Below, in pieces: positions 40,656 through 47,505 of a stretch of DNA of 49,229 nucleotides. How positions within the stretch are numbered: position 1 is the stretch's first letter; each line of letters begins with the position of its first letter. A program made the translations under genes and the position numbers. Source of the stretch: a virus; IMG/VR virus record IMGVR_UViG_3300020281_001072, positions 1-49,229 of that record. One strand, 5' to 3'. The notes below the pieces were generated by a model. It saw only the letters and a list, made by a program, of their open reading frames with translations, was not told the DNA's origin and did no database searches.

Positions 40656-41630
40656 ATGGCAGATAGAAGTTTTGGCGTAAGGGAGATTGCGATTGTAGGT
40701 TCAGGTGGAACTCCTACAATTGAGAGTCCTGGTGCAATCAATTTAGATTCTCACTCTGTTGCGATTAGTACTGATGCAACTATAGGTAGGAACTTAAAGG
40801 TTGTTGGTATAACAACTGTTGGTGTTGTTACTGGTGGTACATATTATGGTGATGGATCAGGGTTGACTGGTATTAGTGGATTGTCTTCTGTATTCTTAGA
40901 CACCACACCAAGACTTGGTGGTGACTTAGATCTTAATAGTAAGTTTATAACTGGATCAGGTGGAGCAAATATTACTGGTGTTATTACAGCAACTACATTT
41001 AAGGGTGCGGTCACTGGTGATGTAACTGGTAACTCAGATACTGCAACCTCTGCAACAACAGCAGGGTATGCAACCACAGCAGGAATATCAACAACCGCTC
41101 AGGGATTAACTGGAACACCAGATGTTACAGTTCAAGATATTAATAATCGTTCTGTTAATGCTAGTGGAATTATAACTGCTGTTAATCTTAAGAGTACTAC
41201 TAGTGCAGTACTTAATGGACTTACCTATCCTACAAGTGACGGGAGTCTCAATGAAGTCTTAGTTACTAATGGATCGGGTACTCTTAGTTTTTCAGGTACA
41301 CCTAGACCAGATCACAACGTAGCATTTGTTGTAACTGCTAACGGTCAATCTGCATATAGAATATCAGGTGGTGGATCTAATGCTTCAACTGATAATCCAA
41401 CCATTAATTTATTCAGAGGATTTACATATAGATTCCAGAACCAAGCAGGTGCTGCTCATCCATTTGAGATTAGATTAGGAAATAATGGTAATGCTGTTAC
41501 TGCTGGTATTGCTGGTACTACAACAGGATTTTTATTCTATACTCCACAACAAGCATTGTCTGCTGGTACAGCATATGTTTATCAATGCACACAACATCCA
41601 GGTATGGTAGGTACAATCAACATTTTATAA
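40656..41630 (+). CDS. Fibre-like structural protein with C-terminal cupredoxin domain
   Basis: 324 residues. N-terminal part shares the giant protein's elements: TYYGDGSGLTGISG and an Ala/Thr ladder (TATSATTAGYATTAGISTTA). Residues about 225-324 form a cupredoxin-like domain: AFVVTANGQSAYRI, INLFRGFTYRFQN, AAHPFEIRLG with H268, and YVYQCTQHPGMVGTINIL with C311, H314, M317. CxxHxxM is the spacing of the copper site in amicyanin. All four type 1 copper ligands are therefore present. Role of copper on a fibre is unknown. Confidence 0.8.
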   Translation: MADRSFGVREIAIVGSGGTPTIESPGAINLDSHSVAISTDATIGRNLKVVGITTVGVVTGGTYYGDGSGLTGISGLSSVFLDTTPRLGGDLDLNSKFITGSGGANITGVITATTFKGAVTGDVTGNSDTATSATTAGYATTAGISTTAQGLTGTPDVTVQDINNRSVNASGIITAVNLKSTTSAVLNGLTYPTSDGSLNEVLVTNGSGTLSFSGTPRPDHNVAFVVTANGQSAYRISGGGSNASTDNPTINLFRGFTYRFQNQAGAAHPFEIRLGNNGNAVTAGIAGTTTGFLFYTPQQALSAGTAYVYQCTQHPGMVGTINIL

Positions 41631-41632
41631 GT

Positions 41633-41639
41633 CTAAATA
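41633..41639 (+). promoter_or_regulatory. Late-promoter-like box CTAAATA
   Basis: 23 nt before the synthetase-like gene at 41663. Confidence 0.5.
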
Positions 41640-41662
41640 GATTAGTTTTGTCAAAAATTAAA

Positions 41663-42508
41663 ATGACTGCGTTGATAGACCCAAGTTTATATACAAAGAC
41701 CGTAAACGAATTACGGTCTTTTTTTGTATCTAAAGGATTTTTAGAAGTCCACACACAGAATCGTTTAAGTATTCTCGCTGCCTGTGAAGACCCAGAGACA
41801 GTAGCAACTTACAATTATAATGGTCAGATTTGGCCACTACCTCAAACAGGTCAGATGTGGTTAGAATATGAATTACTTTCTAATCCTTCTGCGGAAGGAT
41901 TTTTTTGTGTCTCTACTTCATATAGGCAGGAACCAAATCCTGTACCAGGTAGACATGAAGTTATCTTCCCAATGTTTGAGTTTGAGATGAAGGGAGATGT
42001 TATTGCTTTAGAAAATTTATTGGTTGAATTATGTGAATGGTTTGGTAGACCATATAATGAGATGTGTAATCAAACTTATAAGTTCTGGCAAGAAGAGTTT
42101 CAAGTAAATGAACTAGAACATGAACATGAAGCAGAGATTGAATGGGGTATGATTAAAGACTTCCCTGAATTCACATCACCCTTCTGGAATATGGCAAGGA
42201 ACAAAGATGGGACTAGTAAAAAAATTGATGTAATCTTAGATGGTAAGGAGACTATAGGTAGTGCAGAACGCAGTACTGATAAGGAACAGATGCGTGATAC
42301 ATTCCATACTATCACTGAGGGTAAGTATGCCCAATTACTATACGATCTATTTGGTAAGGAGAGGGTAGAACAGGAACTAGAAGACTTCCTTAGTTTTGAT
42401 TTCTTCCCCAGATCTGGTGGAGGTATTGGGATGCAACGTTTGATGTCTGCCTTCTATGGTAAAAATGGAGCAAGACCATCAAGATTTAATCGCCCTCCTT
42501 GTGGGTAA
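41663..42508 (+). CDS. Class II aminoacyl-tRNA synthetase-like protein (AsnRS/asparagine synthetase-related core)
   Basis: 281 residues. Class II core motifs: motif 2 FCVSTSYRQEPNPVPGRHEV (R88, E90, H98) with FPMFEFEMKG, and motif 3 SGGGIGMQRLMSAF (251-264). The WPLPQTGQMWLEYELL stretch resembles the Q..Q.E amino-acid-binding segment of AspRS/AsnRS. There is no N-terminal anticodon-binding domain, as in archaeal-type asparagine synthetase relatives of AsnRS. It may make asparagine or aminoadenylate, or charge a specific tRNA. A tRNA with Asn anticodon lies 32 nt downstream. An intrinsic terminator is embedded in codons 11-21. Confidence 0.82.
   Translation: MTALIDPSLYTKTVNELRSFFVSKGFLEVHTQNRLSILAACEDPETVATYNYNGQIWPLPQTGQMWLEYELLSNPSAEGFFCVSTSYRQEPNPVPGRHEVIFPMFEFEMKGDVIALENLLVELCEWFGRPYNEMCNQTYKFWQEEFQVNELEHEHEAEIEWGMIKDFPEFTSPFWNMARNKDGTSKKIDVILDGKETIGSAERSTDKEQMRDTFHTITEGKYAQLLYDLFGKERVEQELEDFLSFDFFPRSGGGIGMQRLMSAFYGKNGARPSRFNRPPCG
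41695..41725 (+). terminator. Intrinsic terminator inside a coding sequence
   Basis: AAAGACCGTAA-ACGAA-TTACGGTCTTT, an 11-bp perfect stem followed by a run of T (41719-41725). It lies within the first codons of the synthetase-like gene, so it could end transcripts arriving from the fibre gene or attenuate the synthetase gene itself. Confidence 0.8.
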
Positions 42509-42515
42509 TAAAAAA

Positions 42516-42533
42516 GGAGGGTATTAACCCTCC
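42516..42533 (+). terminator. GC-rich hairpin after the synthetase-like gene
   Basis: GGAGGGT-ATTA-ACCCTCC, 7-bp perfect stem, preceded by A6 but followed by TATACTTT rather than a clean T run. It may be a partial terminator or a processing signal at the 5' side of the tRNA. Confidence 0.45.
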
Positions 42534-42540
42534 TATACTT

Positions 42541-42626
42541 TGTGAGGTGGCGAAATCGGTAAACGCTCTAGTCTGTTTAACTAGTGTCTCTGGCGGGACT
42601 TGTAGGTTCGACTCCTACCCTCACAG
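42541..42626 (+). tRNA. tRNA with Asn anticodon (GUU) on a class II, Leu-like body
   Basis: Acceptor TGTGAGG/CCTCACA, D arm GCG...CGC with AAATCGGTAAA loop typical of tRNA-Leu, anticodon stem CTAGT/ACTAG with loop CTGTTTA giving GUU, then a long variable arm GTCTC-TGGC-GGGAC, T arm GTAGG-TTCGACT-CCTAC, discriminator G. Long variable arms occur in bacterial Leu, Ser and Tyr tRNAs, not Asn. Base 37 is U instead of the usual purine. Discriminator G and anticodon GUU are Asn identity elements; the body is Leu-like. No encoded CCA. The true amino acid is undecided. Confidence 0.8.
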
Positions 42627-42650
42627 TTTTAAAAAGACTATTTATTGGGG

Positions 42651-42684
42651 TTGACAATCCCTTAACAAAAGTATATAATAAATA
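42651..42684 (+). promoter_or_regulatory. psbA: Dual early/late promoter of psbA
   Basis: TTGACA (42651-42656), 17 bases, TATAAT (42674-42679): full sigma70 consensus. ATAATAAATA (42675-42684), the late-type decamer seen before structural genes, overlaps the -10. Expected +1 is about 42686. psbA could thus be transcribed both early and late. Confidence 0.75.
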
Positions 42685-42685
42685 A

Positions 42686-42841
42686 CTTCGGGTCAGCAAA
42701 TGCTAACCCAAATACTCTTCCCCTTAAACCAAGACCTATAGGGAAGTAAAATTACGTCTTTCATCCTACCTACAGAATTAGGGTACTGTAGGAACCTAAG
42801 TTCTGCTGATCCCCTATCAGCCCTACTTAAAAGTTGCAATC
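42686..42841 (+). promoter_or_regulatory. Structured 5' leader of psbA
   Basis: 156-nt leader with no Shine-Dalgarno before the ATG. Hairpins: GGGTCAGC-AAAT-GCTAACCC (42690-42709, one mismatch) at the very 5' end and CCTACAG/CTGTAGG (42769-42792). PhotoRC RNA motifs are known upstream of psbA in marine cyanobacteria and phages; I cannot confirm that this is one. Confidence 0.5.
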
Positions 42842-43924
42842 ATGACAACTCTTTCAAAAAGAGAGCAAGGGTTATTAACTGGATGGTCCGAGTTTTGCGA
42901 GTGGGTTACAAGTACAGAGAACCGCATTTATGTTGGTTGGTTCGGTGTTCTTATGATCCCATGCCTATTGGCAGCAACAACTTGTTTCATCGTAGCGTTT
43001 ATAGCCGCTCCTCCCGTCGATATTGACGGAATCCGTGAACCAGTCGCTGGTTCTTTAATGTTTGGTAACAACATCATTTCTGGTGCTGTTGTACCTAGTT
43101 CAAATGCTATTGGTCTACACTTCTACCCAATTTGGGAAGCTGCTACTCTAGATGAGTGGTTGTATAATGGAGGTCCATACCAATTAGTAATCTTCCACTT
43201 CCTTATTGGAATCTCTGCCTATATGGGTAGACAGTGGGAATTATCATACCGTTTAGGTATGCGTCCTTGGATCTGTGTTGCATACTCAGCTCCTGTATCT
43301 GCTGCATTCGCAGTATTCCTTGTATATCCATTTGGTCAGGGTTCATTCTCTGATGGAATGCCTCTAGGTATTTCTGGTACGTTTAACTTCATGTTCGTAT
43401 TCCAAGCAGAGCATAATATCCTCATGCACCCATTCCATATGGCAGGTGTAGCAGGTATGTTCGGTGGAGCACTCTTCAGTGCAATGCATGGTTCACTCGT
43501 TACATCTTCTCTGATCAGGGAGACAACCGAGAACGAATCACAAAACTATGGATACAAGTTCGGACAAGAAGAAGAGACATACAACATTGTTGCTGCTCAT
43601 GGATACTTCGGTAGATTAATCTTCCAGTATGCATCGTTCAACAACTCTCGTTCACTACACTTCTTCCTTGCCGTATTCCCTGTGGTCTGTGTATGGTTAA
43701 CCTCTATGGGTATCTGTACAATGGCGTTTAACCTTAATGGATTTAACTTCAACCAGTCAGTTATTGACGCTAATGGTAAGGTTGTTCCTACATGGGGTGA
43801 CGTTCTTAACAGAGCAAACCTTGGTATGGAAGTTATGCACGAGCGTAACGCACACAACTTCCCTCTAGACTTAGCATCTGCTGAGACTACTGAAGTTGCA
43901 CTTATCGCTCCTAGCGTAGGTTGA
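42842..43924 (+). CDS. psbA: Photosystem II D1 protein
   Basis: 360 residues, full length and uninterrupted (no intron). Binds the P680, pheophytin and QB cofactors of photosystem II. Seen: [77 protein letters not shown] and the C-terminal [10 protein letters not shown] processing region. The residue equivalent to position 130 is Gln (MGRQWE), as in D1:1-type proteins. Phage psbA replaces fast-decaying host D1 so light energy keeps flowing during infection. Confidence 0.99.
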   Translation: MTTLSKREQGLLTGWSEFCEWVTSTENRIYVGWFGVLMIPCLLAATTCFIVAFIAAPPVDIDGIREPVAGSLMFGNNIISGAVVPSSNAIGLHFYPIWEAATLDEWLYNGGPYQLVIFHFLIGISAYMGRQWELSYRLGMRPWICVAYSAPVSAAFAVFLVYPFGQGSFSDGMPLGISGTFNFMFVFQAEHNILMHPFHMAGVAGMFGGALFSAMHGSLVTSSLIRETTENESQNYGYKFGQEEETYNIVAAHGYFGRLIFQYASFNNSRSLHFFLAVFPVVCVWLTSMGICTMAFNLNGFNFNQSVIDANGKVVPTWGDVLNRANLGMEVMHERNAHNFPLDLASAETTEVALIAPSVG

Positions 43925-43925
43925 T

Positions 43926-44000
43926 ATGGAAATCCTATTCATTTTTGCTGCCATCACTGCTACTGCATTTGGTGCATATAAGATGACTCCTAAGGGTTGA
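43926..44000 (+). CDS. Candidate 24-residue membrane microprotein after psbA
   Basis: MEILFIFAAITATAFGAYKM then TPKG: one hydrophobic helix with a basic end, starting two bases after the psbA stop and before the psbA terminator, so on the same transcript. Size is like the smallest photosystem subunits, but no match is recognised. Confidence 0.45.
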   Translation: MEILFIFAAITATAFGAYKMTPKG

Positions 44001-44025
44001 CAAAATCTAAAATTAATCTTAAGAT
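43997..44025 (+). promoter_or_regulatory. Sigma70-like promoter for the purC segment
   Basis: TTGACA (43997-44002), 17 bases, TAAGAT (44020-44025); the same -10 variant as at 23501. The -10 overlaps the first arm of the psbA terminator, so RNA started here (about 44032) would lack that arm and escape termination. Confidence 0.45.
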
Positions 44026-44050
44026 GAGGGGAGCAATCCCCTCATTTTTT
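44024..44050 (+). terminator. Rho-independent terminator after psbA
   Basis: ATGAGGGGA-GCAA-TCCCCTCAT, 9-bp perfect stem, with six T (44045-44050). Ends directly before the purC start codon. Confidence 0.92.
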
Positions 44051-44812
44051 ATGTCTGGAGATAGTAAAGAACAACCGAATATTTTTTATACAAAAGTACC
44101 TCAGAATGAGGCACACGATACTTTATTACTTCAAGGCAAAGTGAAATCTGTTTACAGTATTGCTGATGAACCTGAAAGAGTATACGTACACTTCCACGAT
44201 AAAGTAACTGCTGGTAACGGTAGAAGAATAGATTTTCCTGAAGGTAAAGGTAAGACTTGTTGTTTGATATCAGCACTTCTTTTTGAATGTATGGAGAAGA
44301 GAGGAATCAAAACACATTATATTGATTGTCCATCTCTCGACACATTACTCTGCAAAAAATTGACTATTGTACCAGTAGAGGTTATAGTTAGGAACATCGC
44401 TGCTGGTAGTATCGTTAAGAATACTAACATCACTGAAGGACAGTTAATTAATCCACCTATAGTGGAGTACTTCCTTAAGGATGATGCTAAGGATGATCCG
44501 TTACTTACCTATGATAGGGTAAGACTGATGGGTATTGATCCTGAACCTATGAAGGAGGTAGCAATTGAAGTAAATACACATCTTCAAATGTTATTCACAC
44601 TTATGGGTATTGACCTTGTTGATTTTAAATTGGAGTTTGGACACGATGCTTACGGCGATTTATTCTTGGCTGATGAACTATCACCTGACAACATGCGACT
44701 CTGGAAAAAGGGTACGAAAGAGAGATTTGATAAAGATCTCTTTAGAAAAGATGAAGGAGATATTGTCGAAGCCTATAAATACATTTTGACTCAGTTGAGG
44801 AAGTTTGTTTAA
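44051..44812 (+). CDS. purC: SAICAR synthetase (purine biosynthesis)
   Basis: 253 residues. Joins CAIR and aspartate with ATP in the purine pathway. Seen: LLLQGKVKSVYSI (GK.K.VY nucleotide loop), HFHDKVTAGNG, VIVRNIAAGSIVK (VxRN.AAGS), GIDLVDFKLEFG and LADELSPDNMRLW (DE.SPD..R.W), all typical of PurC. Start set at ATG 44051, just after the terminator; in-frame upstream codons lie inside the hairpin. The family is usually about 237 residues, so this is full length. Supplies purines for phage replication. Confidence 0.95.
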   Translation: MSGDSKEQPNIFYTKVPQNEAHDTLLLQGKVKSVYSIADEPERVYVHFHDKVTAGNGRRIDFPEGKGKTCCLISALLFECMEKRGIKTHYIDCPSLDTLLCKKLTIVPVEVIVRNIAAGSIVKNTNITEGQLINPPIVEYFLKDDAKDDPLLTYDRVRLMGIDPEPMKEVAIEVNTHLQMLFTLMGIDLVDFKLEFGHDAYGDLFLADELSPDNMRLWKKGTKERFDKDLFRKDEGDIVEAYKYILTQLRKFV

Positions 44813-44982
44813 TGGAAGATAATCCTTTTTGGGGTGAACCAACTCCCACAGACTTGTGGGATGATATGAAAAAACTAGATGAGTTGTATGCAAAACTTGA
44901 TTGGGACCATAGAGATTACTTAGAGATTGCAATTGAAGGTAATCATATTACGATTAGGAATCGCTCACGAGAAGGACGTTAA
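44812..44982 (+). CDS. Small acidic hypothetical protein
   Basis: 56 residues: MEDNPFWGEPTPTDLWDDMK, then KLDELYAKLDWDHRD and a strand ending EGNHITIRNRSREG. TAATG overlap with purC. No family recognised. Confidence 0.6.
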   Translation: MEDNPFWGEPTPTDLWDDMKKLDELYAKLDWDHRDYLEIAIEGNHITIRNRSREGR

Positions 44983-44997
44983 TAATTAAATCTGTAT

Positions 44998-45005
44998 CAT
45001 AAATA
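44998..45005 (+). promoter_or_regulatory. Late-promoter-like box CATAAATA
   Basis: 22 nt before the ferredoxin start (45028). Confidence 0.5.
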
Positions 45006-45027
45006 ACCTCATGTTGTATTAATTACT

Positions 45028-45321
45028 ATGGCTACTATTACTCTTAAGAGTCCAGACGGTTCTACAGAAACATTTGAATGTGACAGTGACACTACCATAC
45101 TAGATGCTTTAGAAGAAGCAGGACTAGATCATCCTTCATCTTGTCGTGCTGGTGCATGTTCATCATGTGCTATGAAGATAGAAGAAGGAACAGTAGATCA
45201 AGAAGAACAATCATTCTTAGATGATGACCAGTTGGAAGAGGGGTATGTCCTCACTTGCGTTGCACATCCAACATCTGATACACTAACATTACTTGCTGAA
45301 CAAGAAGAGAATCTTTACTAA
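45028..45321 (+). CDS. petF: Plant-type [2Fe-2S] ferredoxin
   Basis: 97 residues. CRAGACSSC plus a later LTCVAHP supply the four cluster cysteines (CxxxxCxxC...C). Shuttles electrons from photosystem I to reductases; in a phage it could serve ribonucleotide, bilin or other reductions. Full length. Stop overlaps the next ATG. Confidence 0.95.
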   Translation: MATITLKSPDGSTETFECDSDTTILDALEEAGLDHPSSCRAGACSSCAMKIEEGTVDQEEQSFLDDDQLEEGYVLTCVAHPTSDTLTLLAEQEENLY

Positions 45322-45605
45322 TGCAAACTCTAATACTCATAATGTCTTTTGCAAATTTTGTATTTTATCCATTAGTGATAGGTACAATCATTGCTGTAAT
45401 TATTGAACAGATCTTTAGATCAATTGGTAATGAAGAGAATGAAGGAGACTTGAAGAGAGTTGCAATCTCTATGGGGATTAGAAAGTATCTTTACAGACAA
45501 GCATGGATCTTTAATCTTGTTTGGTTTGTAGGATACTTTATTCTTATGTTTACTGTAGGTAGACAAGGACCACAAGCAATGCCTGATATGATTTGGCAGG
45601 GATAG
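45321..45605 (+). CDS. Two-helix membrane protein
   Basis: 94 residues. Helix 1 FVFYPLVIGTIIAVIIEQIF, a charged loop (NEENEGDLKRVAISMG), helix 2 IFNLVWFVGYFILMFTVG. Coupled to ferredoxin by a one-base overlap. No family recognised; holin-like topology is possible. Confidence 0.6.
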   Translation: MQTLILIMSFANFVFYPLVIGTIIAVIIEQIFRSIGNEENEGDLKRVAISMGIRKYLYRQAWIFNLVWFVGYFILMFTVGRQGPQAMPDMIWQG

Positions 45606-45606
45606 A

Positions 45607-46185
45607 ATGTACAAGGAATGTGAACATCTAGATCTATTCCCAACACCAGTCAGTCAATATGATCTATCCTTTTTAGATTTGGATAGTATTATAAAAATAT
45701 TGGATAAATTTGAGGTTGCACCTCATGGTTTATTAGATGATTCTGATTCTAGTTACGGTTTAGATTTTACTATACTGTATGATGATGAATTAAAATTTTT
45801 AAAAGAAGAGTTAGACATATGTATTAATGAGTATGTGCAGAGAACAGGGTTGCAAGATATAGTTATTACTGGAAGTTGGTATAATAAAATGAAAACTGGA
45901 AGAAGACTTAACCTTCATAGGCATGAGGGTAGTGTTCTTAGTGGTGCTTTTTATCTTGATGTTGATGATAATAGTGTTCCTTTAAGGATGAGAAGTCCAT
46001 TGCTTCCTTATAAAATGAATGATATGTATCAAAGGATGGACAATCAATATGCTAGTCCTGGTGTTATGCTTAAACCATCTAAAGGACAGTTGATTCTTTT
46101 TCCTAGTTGGATTGAACATGAAACTGATTCTGAACAAGGACATAGATGCTTAATATCTTTTAATACTTTCTATAATGGTGCATAA
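45607..46185 (+). CDS. 2OG-Fe(II) oxygenase-like protein
   Basis: 192 residues. LNLHRHEGSVLSGAFYLDVD (H.H iron motif and SG.FYL strand), KPSKGQLILFPSWIEHETDS (distal His) and GHRCLISFNTF (Arg and final strand) match the putative 2OG-Fe(II) oxygenase family (2OG-FeII_Oxy_5) common in cyanophages. Similar in layout to the gene at 19665. Substrate unknown. Confidence 0.8.
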   Translation: MYKECEHLDLFPTPVSQYDLSFLDLDSIIKILDKFEVAPHGLLDDSDSSYGLDFTILYDDELKFLKEELDICINEYVQRTGLQDIVITGSWYNKMKTGRRLNLHRHEGSVLSGAFYLDVDDNSVPLRMRSPLLPYKMNDMYQRMDNQYASPGVMLKPSKGQLILFPSWIEHETDSEQGHRCLISFNTFYNGA

Positions 46186-46188
46186 ATA
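46181..46188 (+). promoter_or_regulatory. Late-promoter-like box CATAAATA
   Basis: Overlaps the upstream stop and lies 21 nt before the 46210 start. Confidence 0.5.
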
Positions 46189-46209
46189 ATAGCAGCTTGG
46201 GGAGCTGAC

Positions 46210-46368
46210 ATGGACCACGACGACTACAAAGAAGTACCGATTGATCTGAACACACCGTTCTATACTTCATCTTATGTGACGGAAGCAAAGAGTGCAGAAG
46301 AATGGAAAAACTTCTGGAGTAATGATGAGATAGTAGAAGAATATACCCACGATTCCGAAGGTTGCTAA
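46210..46368 (+). CDS. Small acidic hypothetical protein
   Basis: 52 residues: MDHDDYKEVPIDLNTPFYTS, then an acidic helical half ending HDSEGC. Flanked on both sides by late boxes. No family recognised. Confidence 0.6.
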   Translation: MDHDDYKEVPIDLNTPFYTSSYVTEAKSAEEWKNFWSNDEIVEEYTHDSEGC

Positions 46369-46371
46369 ATA
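46365..46371 (+). promoter_or_regulatory. Late-promoter-like box CTAAATA
   Basis: Overlaps the upstream stop, 22 nt before the 46394 start. Confidence 0.5.
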
Positions 46372-46393
46372 CTAAAAATAGTGTATGAAGTAG

Positions 46394-46729
46394 ATGGCAG
46401 CAATACCTTTAAATCTTACTCTGGAACAGGGTACAGATTTTAGTGTCAATCTAACCGTAAGAAATTCTGATGGGTCGCCATTGAATCTCTTAGGGTACAC
46501 TGCGTCTAGTGAAGTTAGAAAGCACTATACTTCCGCTACAAAATATCCTTTTGATGTTACCTTTGCTGATAGGGCACAAGGTAAGATCTCATTAACCATG
46601 ACGGATACTGCTACTGCTCTCATTGGTGAGGGTAGATATGTTTATGATGTCTATATTACCTCAAGTAATGGTAATAAGAGTAGAGTGATTGCTGGTATGT
46701 TATTCGTATCACCTGGAGTTAGTTTCTAA
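46394..46729 (+). CDS. Putative virion structural protein, Ig-like
   Basis: 111 residues forming an all-beta sandwich-like pattern (LEQGTDFSVNLTVRNSDGSP; GKISLTMTDTATALI; YVYDVYITSSNG), similar to N-terminal domains of phage baseplate upper proteins (BppU-like). Driven by a late box and coupled to the next gene. Structural role inferred. Confidence 0.65.
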   Translation: MAAIPLNLTLEQGTDFSVNLTVRNSDGSPLNLLGYTASSEVRKHYTSATKYPFDVTFADRAQGKISLTMTDTATALIGEGRYVYDVYITSSNGNKSRVIAGMLFVSPGVSF

Positions 46730-47439
46730 TGGCAGATTACGAAGTAACCTTTGATGCTGGTAGTTATAATGTTAATGTTGACACCTCAACCCCAAGTTAT
46801 AATTTAGGTGTTAACTATGAGATACCATCAAAGTCAACACAGTATACCAATCTACTAGTTGATGACATTAAGGGTCAATTTAATGGTACTAAACAAACTT
46901 TTAATATTACTGTGGGTGGGAATCCCTATGTTCCTAAAGATCCACAGCAATTATTAGTTTCTGTTGCTGATATTATTCTCCAACCTGGAGTTGATTATCA
47001 AATAGCAGGTAGTACCATTACATTTACAAACCCACCTGCAGCAGGAGTAGATTTTTGGTCAAGTGCTTTAACTGCTAATGCAGATTTGACTAGAACAATT
47101 AATTTTGTTTTAGATAATGGATCTCAAGATATTACTACTGGATCAAAAGGTCAATTAAATTTGGATGTGACTGGTAGGATAGAATCTTGGATGTTGGTTG
47201 CAAATACCACGGGTTCAATCGTTATAGATATAAAGAAGGATACGTATACTACATATCCAGATAGTTTTACTTCTATAGTAGGAAGTGAATATCCCAGATT
47301 ATCTAGTGAGAAGAAGGCAAGAGATGAATCATTGTCCACTTGGTCAACTCAATTGACTGCAGGTGATATTTTAGATTTTGATGTGGTATCTTGCAGTGGC
47401 ATTCAGAAGTGCTCTTTATTCTTACGTCTAATCATTTAA
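46729..47439 (+). CDS. Putative virion structural protein
   Basis: 236 residues, beta-rich and Asn/Thr-rich. Middle segment IKGQFNGTKQTFNITVGGNP...LLVSVADIILQPGVDYQIAG resembles a repeated strand module found in phage fibre and neck proteins. C-terminal part ends CSGIQKCSLFLRLI. Overlaps the preceding gene by one base. Structural role inferred from context and composition. Confidence 0.65.
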   Translation: MADYEVTFDAGSYNVNVDTSTPSYNLGVNYEIPSKSTQYTNLLVDDIKGQFNGTKQTFNITVGGNPYVPKDPQQLLVSVADIILQPGVDYQIAGSTITFTNPPAAGVDFWSSALTANADLTRTINFVLDNGSQDITTGSKGQLNLDVTGRIESWMLVANTTGSIVIDIKKDTYTTYPDSFTSIVGSEYPRLSSEKKARDESLSTWSTQLTAGDILDFDVVSCSGIQKCSLFLRLII

Positions 47440-47456
47440 AACTTGAAGCTTCAAAT

Positions 47457-47466
47457 ATAATAAATA
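47457..47466 (+). promoter_or_regulatory. Late-promoter-like box ATAATAAATA
   Basis: 39 nt before the 47506 start; same decamer as at 33147 and 42675. Confidence 0.5.
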
Positions 47467-47505
47467 AATCATAGGAAACAATGTTCAAACTGGAGAGCTC
47501 AGCAG

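Noticed and set aside
42842-43924. Intron in psbA, as reported for some cyanophages
   Set aside because: D1 reads continuously for 360 residues without interruption.
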